Below are positions 1 through 9,040 of a DNA stretch of 64,000 nt, in pieces. Source of the stretch: Avena insularis (taxonomy: Eukaryota > Streptophyta > Magnoliopsida > Poales > Poaceae). The position numbers were made by a program, and so were the translations under genes. The notes beneath the pieces are model-generated. The model worked only from the letters and a program-made list of their open reading frames with translations, ran no database searches and had not been told where the DNA came from. The stretch lies in the NCBI GenBank assembly GCA_023614405.1, contig CM042691.1, forward strand, positions 182,254,427-182,318,426, given 5' to 3'. How positions within the stretch are numbered: the first letter of the stretch is position 1; each line of letters starts with the position of its first letter.

Positions 1-2515
1 CCCACCCACGTGACCAATTCCTCCCCTCTCCCTGGCCGTTTCTGCCGCTAATTTCTTTGCGTTAATTCATGTTAATGGCTAATCAATTCTCGCCAGTGAG
101 CATGCCCTCTTAAGTGCCCACGTCCCCTCTTCCTTTCCCCTCGCTCGCCATCCCCTCTCTGCCACCAGGCTGGTAAAATCGCAAATCCGAACCCCACTGC
201 CTTCGGCAAGCTTCCCGACCAATTCAGGCAACGACGACCCTTCCCACTAGCCCTGGTTTCCACGAGATCACTCGCCATCTGCTAGTGCACCTACCAGTAT
301 CCCCAACTTGCCCGCGTGTGCCCCAGAGCGTCGGCAACGACCAAGTACGAGCGTCGCCGCCGACTGCGTCCACTCTGACGACCTCTCCCCGTAAGCACTG
401 ACCGTCCTTTCCTCTCTGGTTGATGCCCCTATGGTCCACTCTCTCGCGCACATCTAACACACTCTTTAACTTGCCTTGGCATGACCCGTGACCTCGCCAA
501 CGTCGACGAACAGACGCGCCCGTCGCCAGGAGCTTCTCCGGCGGGCAATCGACGTTGACCTCGTGCTCCCCTGCGACCACGAAGAGCTTCTCCATTCTCC
601 TGCGAACACCATGAGCCACTCCACTTCCTCTCTCGCTTCCTATCTCACCGGCAACGTCACCGCCCGAGCGTCGCCGCCGCGCGCCGTCGTCGAGCGCCGC
701 CAGACTTTGGCCAAGATAATTTCAACCGTTAGATCTAGATCCAAGCGGTAGGATAGATCACTTAACTGAATCGGTATGGGCTAATATGATCCATGCGATA
801 TCAGTTAAATCCAACGCACCGCATCGCTCGATCCATGCGAACCTGTATGCTCCAATAGAAACAAGACACATGGCCTGAGTCTGTCTGTTTAAAATCCAGA
901 AAATAAATTAGATAGATTAAACTTGTAGAATCTATAACTTTTGATCCACATGTCCAAAATTTGCAAATTTTATATCATTGGAATCAGGAAAAAGAAACCT
1001 TTGCAACCATGCCCGTAGTTTTATTCTGGAAAATTAGTTGTTTTTGCAGAAACATTTGTAGGTCTATTTTGTGTATAAAAATTATTCTAAAAATGATTTT
1101 TGGGTAAAATCTTTTGAAAAATGATTTGTTTTGAACCTACTTACGAGAAACACAAACTTTTGGGTTTAGAAACATATTATAAAATTATTACTTTGATTAA
1201 CGGCATTTCTAGTAAAATAAAATGTTGCTTTGTTTTAAAAATAATTTTTGGGTGAAACCTTTTGTAAATGGATTTGTTTTAAAACACTTTGACCTTAAAC
1301 ATTAATATTTGTTTTTAAAAACATTTTGTCTAACACTATAACTTATTCTTTGATTTAAATCATTTCTAGCAAAACAAAAATGATTTAAATGGCCATTTTC
1401 ACTAACTTGATTTTAAATGGTTCTGCCACTTTGATAAATGACCAATAGGTGTTTTAAAATGTTTATAACCTTATTAGAAACCACCTTTACAAATAAAACA
1501 ATATTTTGCATGCTTGCATGCATTGTTTTGTTTTCTTTATTTTATGTGATGAACTGTTTGAATGCTAGTTTTGAATTTGTGTCTTGCTTCATTCAATTGT
1601 AGTGAACTTTGAAGAGTGTGACAGTTGCAAGATCAAGGAGTGAACCTATATTATATACCAAAAAGGAAATTGGTGCTTCATACATTTTGTCCTATTATTT
1701 TCACTATGCATTAGTGATATTTTGAGTAGTACTTGCAAGGAATTTTTACTAAGTATCTATATGCTATGCTATGGGAAATCCTAGTAGTTGTAGTCTTGAT
1801 AGAATTATTCTCTAAGATAAGATACTAGTGGATATCATGCTTAGCCTAGCTACTAGTAAACAAGGGTGGAATATATACACAAGCTATGGAAATTTTGCTA
1901 AGTCTTTTGACTTATGTTTTTACTTAATAAAACTAATAAGTGAATGAATCACCTAGGTGGAATGGTGAGAATGGGATATGTTGAGTGGTTACACAAGTCT
2001 AGTTTATTGGGGAAAACTTGTGTATCACAAGTCCAATAAACTGGGGAAAACATATGTATCACACTTGTGGAAAGCCACCCAGGAACAAAGCAAAGCAAGC
2101 CTAAGCTCCACTTAGCCAAATGCATATAGATGATAGATACCACTACTCTACCATAGTATCACTTGCCAATACAATTCAAATGTATTGACCCTTGTTGCTA
2201 TAACTTATTATGTTACATCTTTGTTTGATGTTAGTGAAGTGTGTTGAATAGGATTACAAGTGTGCAACCACATGATTTCTTGTGGCACTTTGAAGATGAA
2301 GGACTCCATGCTACATAGTTATATCTGCTGCATTGTAATGAGATAGCCAAATGAGCTATGTAAGATGTAATGAGTTATTTTATTCCTGGTTAATAAGTTG
2401 TACTATGACCTTTGTTTCTTGATATCACATCTTAAACTGTGGATGCTAGCTATTGATCCAAGGACTAGCATTGTAAACATAGGAATCTCTACCTTATCAG
2501 GTTGGGACCTCTACA
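1..2515 (+). mobile_element. 5' LTR of gypsy-like element A (3' part only)
   Basis: This stretch is the 3' portion of a long terminal repeat. It matches, block by block, 15375-16082 (for 1-750), 19149-19420 (for 1500-1770) and 34009-35182 (for 1770-2515) of the 3' LTR. It ends in CTACA and is followed two bases later by a tRNA-iMet-type primer-binding site, which fixes the LTR boundary and the plus orientation. The segment 751-1500 has no counterpart in the 3' LTR, where an inverted block replaces it. The upstream start of the LTR lies outside the window. Short ORFs here recur as non-coding LTR sequence in the other copy and are not genes. Confidence 0.85.
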
Positions 2516-2517
2516 GA

Positions 2518-2530
2518 TGGTATTAGAGCA
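2518..2530 (+). promoter_or_regulatory. Primer-binding site of element A
   Basis: TGGTATTAGAGCA differs by one base from TGGTATCAGAGC, the common plant retroelement primer-binding site complementary to the 3' end of initiator methionine tRNA. It starts two bases after the LTR end and would prime minus-strand DNA synthesis. Confidence 0.85.
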
Positions 2531-2939
2531 CTGTGTTTCCTGTAGGATTGTAACCCTAGGATTGGACAAAACCCCTTAGAAAAAATAGGAGTTGTATTTG
2601 TTCAAAACTTATTTACAAACAATCTTGTAAACTCTTTCCTCAACCTTTTTGGTTTTTATTCTACATCTCTCCCTTTTCAAACTTGATGGACAAAGACTTC
2701 AACATGTGCAAAGAATTAAACATCACCAATGACTTCAACTTTAGTTTCACCAAGCACTTCAATTTGGACATCACTAAGGACTACAAGTGAGACAAAAAGA
2801 ATACACAAGACTTGGAAGGCTAAGGAAACACAACTTAAGAGAAACCATCATCACCTTTGAAGTTTTGTGACCAAGCTGCAAGAATTTTTCCAAGGAAACC
2901 ATGATCTCATTCATGAAGAAGCAACTAAGAAGAATGGAA
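2531..2939 (+). other. Leader/internal sequence of element A before the CACTA insertion
   Basis: This is non-coding, AT-rich sequence between the primer-binding site and the CACTA transposon. It holds repeated phrases such as GACTTCAAC and CACCAAGCACTTCAA but no ORF I can support. The last three bases, GAA (2937-2939), are the left target-site duplication of the CACTA element. Confidence 0.6.
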
Positions 2940-2952
2940 CACTATTAGGAAA
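2940..2952 (+). repeat. CACTA left terminal inverted repeat
   Basis: The sequence is CACTATTAGGAAA. It is directly followed by TATAAATAG at 2959-2967, a TATA-like box only about 20 bases from the element end. Confidence 0.9.
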
Positions 2953-2975
2953 CTAGCTATAAATAGACATACCTT

Positions 2976-3415
2976 TTGTGGCGCATGGTTCTGACCATGC
3001 GCCACAAAAGTTGCCCAGTGGCGCATCTAGAGCAATGAGCCACAGAACCATGAAACTTCTGTGGCACATCTTCCACGGCCATGCACCAAAGAAGTTTGGT
3101 GGGACCCACACCAGCCATTGGACCATGAAACTTCTACGGCGTATCTTGCTATATGCGCCACATAAGTTTTATGTTCTGTGGCGCACATTGCCTAATGCGC
3201 CACATAATCATCATGTGGGACCCACAACAGGCGGGGTCAGATCATGCTCTGACCAAACTTCTGTGGCGCATACCAGGAGATGCACCACAGAAGTTTATAT
3301 CTTATGTGGATCATATCACGATATGCGCCACAGAACAATTATGTGGGCCCCACTCTCTGGACACCTATGTACAAGTTTCTGTGGCGCATATGTGCATACG
3401 CGCCACAGAATGCTA
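2976..3415. repeat. CACTA 5' subterminal repeat array
   Basis: There are many copies of GTGGCGCAT and of the complement ATGCGCCAC, often as short inverted pairs separated by 5-25 bases and usually extended to TTCTGTGGCGCAT and ATGCGCCACAGAA. In CACTA elements such subterminal motifs are the binding sites of the element-encoded DNA-binding protein. ORFs predicted across this block are by-products of the repeat. Confidence 0.9.
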
Positions 3416-3637
3416 TGTGCTACTAAGATTATATTGAGTGTTTCCTAGTACACACATTTTCCACTTGTGCTTTTCCCAACTAAACAAGTACCAGTGGAAT
3501 AGGTAGAATTCTAGACAATATAGTAGATAGACATGTGGCATACATCGTTGAGAATGCACATGCACATAGCCTTGAACAACAAAACAACAATGGCATACAT
3601 CATTGCAAATACACAAACTACAACATTGCAAATCCCT

Positions 3638-4006
3638 TCATAGAGCTAGTGGGGGCGATGGCGGTGGAAGATGCCAAACCTCCCTGTTCACGCGCGCCTG
3701 CAGCCTCCGGACGTGGTCCTCCATGGACACGTTGGGGTCGAGCACCCGCCGCCACCCGATTGGTTCCGCCATGCACGCCCTCTCCTCCGGGGACGCGAGC
3801 ACGGCGTACAACCTCATGGCCTTGTTGTAGAGGGACTCGTGCTGCAGTCTCGCCTCCCCCTCGATTAGGTTGACCTCCGAATCCCGCGACGGCTGACTCC
3901 GAGCACTGCCCCTCGACCTCGCCCCTCCACTGCGAGTAGGCTGCAGGGAACACGAGCGGGCTATGCTCTCGAGCGAGTCTTCCGATGAGTTGTGGGAAGA
4001 AGACAT
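3638..4006 (-). CDS. Small divergent minus-strand ORF in the CACTA element, 122 aa, unknown function
   Basis: The reading frame starts at an ATG at 4006 and ends at 3638. The N-terminus is serine-rich (MSSSHNSSEDS). The middle is Arg/Ser-rich and the C-terminal half looks helical and charged, with a Tyr-Ala-Val-Leu-Ala-Ser-Pro-Glu-Glu-Arg stretch followed by a Gly-Trp-Arg and an Asp-His-Val-Arg-Arg-Leu segment. The GC content (GC-rich) contrasts strongly with the AT-rich flanks. A TATA-like box on the minus strand (4042-4052) lies about 35 bases upstream of the ATG. The ORF sits between two subterminal-type arrays and points away from the transposase gene. It has no cysteine/histidine cluster or membrane segment. 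I do not recognise a named family. A longer overlapping frame (3618-4127) has no independent support. Confidence 0.5.
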   Translation of the reverse strand: MSSSHNSSEDSLESIARSCSLQPTRSGGARSRGSARSQPSRDSEVNLIEGEARLQHESLYNKAMRLYAVLASPEERACMAEPIGWRRVLDPNVSMEDHVRRLQARVNREVWHLPPPSPPLAL

Positions 4007-4041
4007 CAGGGGCAGGTATGTTGCTTTGGACAGGGAGTGTG

Positions 4042-4052
4042 GTATATATATA
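4042..4052 (-). promoter_or_regulatory. TATA-like box for the small minus-strand ORF
   Basis: The plus strand reads GTATATATATAG, giving CTATATATATAC on the coding strand, about 35 bases before the ATG at 4006. It overlaps the start of the mirrored leader at 4050. Confidence 0.5.
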
Positions 4053-4105
4053 GAGGGGTGTCATTAAAGCAGCTATATCTGCCACCTTTATTTTGTGCAG
4101 ATCTG
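4050..4105 (+). repeat. Left arm of the mirrored leader (inverted repeat) in CACTA
   Basis: The segments ATAGAGGGGTGT, TGCCACCTTT and TTGTGCAGATCTG recur in inverted orientation and in the same order at 4447-4485. The two arms flank the internal array 4118-4436. Confidence 0.8.
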
Positions 4106-4117
4106 CACTCAGTGTTC

Positions 4118-4436
4118 TATGGCGCATAGAGTTGATATGCGCTACAGAAATTCAATCTTCTGTGGATCATATCACCAATATGCACCACAGAACACTGAGT
4201 CCAGGGGCCCATAGTCTCTGGCCACTGCACCCTATGGCCCATAGTGTCTGGCCACTACACCCTATGGCCAAGGTTCTGTGGCGCATATGTGTGCTATGCG
4301 CCATAGAACATTGAGTCCCGGGGCCCACAGTCTGGCCCACTGCACCCTATGGCCAAGGTTTTGTGGCGCATACATGCAATATGCGCCATAGAAGATTGAA
4401 CTTCTGTGGCGCATATTGCCTGTATGCGCCACAGAA
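4118..4436. repeat. Internal subterminal-type repeat array of CACTA
   Basis: This is a second block of TGTGGCGCAT / ATGCGCCACAGAA pairs, with tandem copies of a GGGGCCCATAGTCTCTGGCC-like unit (at about 4203, 4230 and 4320). It lies between the arms of the mirrored leader and so between two divergently oriented genes. Confidence 0.85.
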
Positions 4437-4446
4437 CCCTGCGACC

Positions 4447-4485
4447 AGATCTGCACAAAAAGGTGGCAGCTTTACACCCCTCTAT
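4447..4485 (-). repeat. Right arm of the mirrored leader (inverted repeat) in CACTA
   Basis: AGATCTGCACAAAAAGGTGG and the following CAGCTTTACACCCCTCTAT are the inverse of 4050-4105. This arm leads into the pyrimidine-rich 5' region of the transposase gene (4486-5095), which has no supported ORF. Confidence 0.8.
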
Positions 4486-5137
4486 CTACCACCATCCATT
4501 TCACACCCTTCTTCCCCCTCCTCCCAGCTCGTCTTCCTCCTCTCTCCCACCCCATTGTCTCTATAATTTTCTACATTTTGTTGTATTTAAACCTACTATA
4601 GTTAATAGATTGGTTAGGGAAAGCCTTTCTCCAACTAGTAGATCTAAAACACACCTACTTTTCTCCTCCACATATCTATTTGTGTACTATTATCTCTCTA
4701 TAGATCTATTGGTCCACACTCTCTCACATCGCGCTCTCGACTCGGTATTCAATCTACCCGGTGAGTAATTGGCCATGAATATGCATGTTTTGTAGGTGTA
4801 ATGCTTGTCACGCGGGTGGTGTGTATATGCGATGCATGCATGGCGCAAAGATGATGTTTGTGCATTAAGCTTGTGTGGTGCATGAATGCTTGCATGGGAA
4901 GAAGTTTCTTGTTTTTTCTTGTCTTCCCCGTTGTGGTGCATGGATGTTTGCCGAAATGTTGATTCATTTCCATTTCGGCAAATTTTTGCACCACCCATAT
5001 GTCCTACTTTTAGGAAAGGTCATGCCGAATTTTTCTGGCGACCATGCATGTGTGTTTGTGTGTGCATATGGTGTGGTTTCTAATTAACCTACTCTTTGTC
5101 TTTTGCTCTATATGTGCATACCGCGCATGCTACCATG

Positions 5138-8100
5138 GTCGTCAGCATGAGCGAAGGTCGAGTTACTAGGTATAAGAAAGACGCAAAGGCAGACATGATT
5201 CGGAACAACAAGACCCAGATAAGATGTCCATGTCGAACATCCAAACTCCAGCGCTGGATCGACCCTGATTCTGGACAATTGGAGGATCACCTGCTCAGGA
5301 GCGGTTTCATGCGTGACGACTTCGATGAGGAGCTGGCAGTAAATGGTGTTGGTCAGCATGAAGACTTGGGCGGGCGAGAAGACGAAGAGTCTCCCGACGG
5401 GCATGGTCATGATGACGAATAATATACCGGCAGGCATGATCATCATGACGAAGAAGGAGATGTCGATGGGCATGACCATCATGAAGAAGGAGAAGAAGCA
5501 AACACCCAGACGCTGCTAACTTCAGTGTTAAGGGACCCTCATGTTCAGGAACTGCTTCTCAAGGAGACGAGCAACGCCAAAGCTGCAGCCAGAGAGAAAG
5601 CCAAGATGGCGCAAATGGAGTTAGATGGGATGACTCCATTGTATTATGGTGTCGGCCCGAGGATACAAGCCTGAGTGTAATGCTCAAGGCTCTAGAGATG
5701 AAGGCGGAACACAAATGGACCGACGTGAGCTTCAATGATAACATGGAATTCTGGCATGATTGTCTTCCTAACGGAAACACATTGCCAACAAGTATAGAGG
5801 AGGCCAAGAAAATCGTGTGCCCTCTCGACCTACCACGCATGCATCAATGATTGCGCACTTTATCATAACGAGTAAACAGAGAGAACCACATGTCCGGGGT
5901 GTGGCCATGAACGGTACAAGAGAGGGAACAAGAAAGTTTCTCGAAAAGTGGTATGGTACTTTCCTATCACTCCCTGTCTATAGAAATATTTCGTAGATCC
6001 TGAGGAAGCAAAGCTAATGCAATGGCATGCAGACAGGGAGAAACCCGAAGATGATGCAGAGAAGGGCAAGATCCTAACACACCCTTCAGACGCTAGCCAG
6101 TGGAATGCATTGGACATCGAGTTCGAAGAGTTTGGGGGCGATGCAAGGAACGTTAGGCTGGGTATGTGCACCGATGGACTCAATCCTTTTGGCAACCAGA
6201 GTAGCACGCATAGCACCTAGCCCGTGTTTGTAAGGCCGTACAACATCCCCCCGTGGCTCTACACAAAGCAAAGGTACGTACAAATGAGCATTCTTATTCA
6301 GGGGCCGAAATAGCCAGGTGTCAATATGCATCTTTATCTCGTGCCATTGAAAGAGGAGTTAGCCACGTTGTGGGAGATGCCAGCCCATACGTGGGACACC
6401 TACACTAAAGAATATTTCCCTCTGAGAGCCGCGTTGCTCACGACGGTGTAGGACTATCCTGGTTATGCATATGTATCGACCCAGGTGAACCACGGACACA
6501 ATGCATGTGTCAAGTTCATGGATAAGACCCCGCATCTCCAGCTACCCAAGGATCCCGGGTCTTCGAAAACCGTGTTCCAAGGGACTCGAAAGTGGATTTG
6601 CATGGATCACCCGTGGAGAAAACACGGTGACCTATTCAATGGTAAAGACGAGCTCGAAAGAGCCCCGCGTACGAGGAGCGGCGAAGAAATCGAGGATCTT
6701 CTGAATAATTGGGATGAGTGCCATGCGCCAGGAAAGAAGCAACCAAGGACAAAGCCGCTTCTGGGTGTATGGAAAGCGAGGTCTGTTTTCTGGGACCTGC
6801 CGTACTGGAAGGTCCCCAACACGCCCCATAGCCTCGATGTAATGCACATCACAAAGAACGTTACTGAGAGTATGCTTGGCACTCTCCTCAACATGCCGGA
6901 GAGGACCAAGGATGGGCCGAAAGGAAGAAACGACCTAAAATTTCTTGGCATCAAGAAGGAGCTTCAGTACCCTGATAGTGATGATGACGGTCAAACGGAA
7001 GGGACTCAGGGTCGATGCAAAAGGGTTAAGAAGAAAGAGGTGGTTGTGCTTCTCCCTGCCTGCTTCACTCTGTATCAGGAGGAGATCGAGCAGTTTTTCA
7101 GGTGCCTCCTAGGAGTCAAAGTTGCTCATAGTTACTCGGGCAAGATAAGCATGTATCTCGACATAGCGAAAAAGAGGTTCAGCGGTATGAAGTCCCACGA
7201 CTGTCACGTGATGATTATACAGATACTTCCAGTTGCCATACGAGGGATAATGCACGAGCACGTCCGTGAGACACTGTTTGGCTTGTGCAACTTTTTCAAC
7301 GTCATCTCTAGGAAGTCGATCGGCATGAAGCAGCTCGACAGGCTACAGGAAGAGATCGTGGTGATACTATGCGAGCTCGCGATTTACTTTCCGCCCGCAT
7401 TCTTCAACATCATGGTGCATCTACATGTCCATGTCGTGGATGATATCATCCAGCTCGGGCCAACATTCCTGCACAACATGATTTCGTTTGAAAGGCTGAA
7501 CGGTGTCATCAAAGGGTTCGTTCGCAACAGGTCCCGTCCAGATGGAAGCATAGCCAAGGGCTTTCTGATCTATGATTTCATCTCTTTCTGCCAGAACTAT
7601 CTAACCACCGAGAACGAGGATGTTGGAATACCCACCAAGAAGCACCTCGGCAGGCTCGCTTGGTATGGTCATCGCGAGGGCCACCGCTCACTGCATGTCG
7701 GCATTGCTAATCGACGCGCCAACTTTGGCAGGGCACACCGAGTCGCACTACAACACATTGAATTGGTCAGCCCTTGGGTGGAAGAGCACAAAAGCTTGAT
7801 CGAGCAGGAGAACGTGGACCGGGCCCGCCCGAGGAAGAAAGGAGACGTAACAAGAGAACACAACTCCAGCTTCACGGGTTGGTTCAAGAAAAGGATGCTA
7901 GACAATCCCCCGTAGATGCCTTCTACGGAAGATCAACAACTCATATTCTCCTTGTCACACGGCCCAGCGCATAACGTAAAGACCTATCAGTCATACGACA
8001 TCAACAGTTACAGATTCTACACCGAGTAAAAGGACATGAATAGCGAATATCAAAACTCAGGAGTAACTATGATGTCCTTTGCCGATGACGAGATATGGGA

Positions 8101-8557
8101 GCTCGACTACTGTGGAGAGACGGTACCGATGTTCCGTGTTAGATGGGACAAGAACGTCGAAAAAGAAGACCGATATTTCACCACCTGCGTTATACCCGAT
8201 GCCAAGTCGGCAAAGAAGGCCTCCGCGAAAAATGAGCCGTGGATACTCGCTAGCCAAGTTGATCAATGTTTATTTATTACCGACCCGTCAAAGCCCAGTC
8301 GTGTTGTAGTGAGGAGGGGCAAGAGGAGCATCATCGGAATCGAAGGATCAGCCAACGAGCAAGACTTCGATAAGAACAGCGATCCAAAGATCAAAGAGGA
8401 GTTCGACAAGTACTTCAACATGCCTACTACTACAGTAAGAAGAAAGACTACACTACCTACTACAGGTTGTCCGTTCACGAGAAGAAATCTCATAGTGCCC
8501 GGGCTAAAGTATTCAACCGCGAAGAAAAAGGGCAAGAAGATTGTGAAGAGAGGCTAG
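5138..8557 (+). pseudogene. TNP2-like CACTA transposase, broken by stops and frameshifts
   Basis: TNP2 proteins bind and cut CACTA ends in the nucleus. The N-terminal transposase-associated domain is at 5138-5420 (IRCPCRTSK; HLLRSGF), followed by a His/Asp/Glu-rich stretch. A segment with CINDC and CPGCGHER follows at about 5840-5920. The main transposase domain, across 6000-6960, contains GMCTDGLNPFGNQSSTHST and DVMHITKNVTESMLGTLLNM. The longest intact frame is 6485-7915 (476 aa) and also contains the DUF4218-type region (LPVAIRGIM, FERLNGVIKGFVR). A DUF4216-type C-terminus (DEIWELDY) follows at 8036-8557. Damage includes an in-frame TAA at 5420-5422, a frameshift near 5820, a stop after SSTHST (about 6218), and stops TAG at 7913-7915 and TAA near 8029, both flanked by continuing homology in the same frame. 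The predicted product is therefore non-functional. Confidence 0.9.
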
Positions 8558-8771
8558 CTCGACACATCACATGACGACATGTGACCTTTTTTGTGTATTA
8601 GTTAGAGACTAAAATATATATCGTGATATTCGTATATATATGCATGTGTATGTTCTTGGTTTTAAATATATTTGTAACATATATATATTTGTTCTTGCTT
8701 GTTTTAATATAACATAATTAAATATATTTGTATCATATAATTAAAAATATTTTTTAATTAAGAAAAAAGTC
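8558..8771. other. AT-rich 3' region of the transposase gene
   Basis: This stretch contains TATATATA and AATTAAATATA runs, with no ORF of note. It is likely the 3' untranslated and spacer sequence. Confidence 0.5.
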
Positions 8772-8843
8772 TGAAACAGTCGGGATTCGAACCCGGGCTG
8801 CCCAGATTTAGAGCCCCAAGACTGACCACTAGGCTAGATTGTT
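8772..8843 (-). pseudogene. tRNA-like relic with intact A and B boxes, CTA in the anticodon position
   Basis: On the minus strand the A box TAGCCTAGTGG and the B box GGTTCGAATCC are 43 bases apart from start to start. The T-arm stem pairs at four of five positions and the D-stem at three of four. The predicted anticodon loop CTCTAAA has CTA at positions 34-36, which would read UAG; a plant Gln-CTG type tRNA with a G-to-A change is one possible source. The acceptor ends do not pair (only two of seven), and the anticodon stem is weak, so this is a pseudogene or tRNA-derived fragment, not a working tRNA. A T-run (plus-strand A-run 8763-8768) lies just beyond the 3' end, like a Pol III stop. Confidence 0.6.
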
Positions 8844-8889
8844 GTTTGATGCAAACTACAATGCCGCATTGCTTTTGGACCAAGCACAC

Positions 8890-8972
8890 ATGTTCTGTGG
8901 CGCATTCCTCCAATATGCGCCACAGAAGTTGAAACTTCTGTGGCTTATATCGGAGGAATGCGCCACAGAAGC
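8890..8972. repeat. Third CACTA repeat array
   Basis: TTCTGTGGCGCAT, ATGCGCCACAGAA and a variant TTCTGTGGCTTAT lie in inverted pairs upstream of the second plus-strand gene. Three near copies of CACTTAGCCAAAAT follow at 8979-9048. Confidence 0.85.
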
Positions 8973-9040
8973 TTCACACTTAGCCAAAATAATGGTTCGG
9001 CCTTCCCCTTCCCACTTAGCCAAAATAAGCTTCACACTTA

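Noticed and set aside
488..751. Proline/arginine-rich ORF that might be a host exon
   Set aside because: The same sequence recurs at 15850-16070 inside an LTR with frame-breaking changes, so it is LTR sequence.
2976..3415. Regularly spaced short inverted repeats resembling a CRISPR array
   Set aside because: Spacing is irregular, units occur in both orientations, and they lie at CACTA element ends; this is a transposon subterminal array in a plant genome.
8772..8843. Functional suppressor tRNA
   Set aside because: The acceptor stem pairs at only two of seven positions and the anticodon stem is weak, so it is kept only as a tRNA-like relic.
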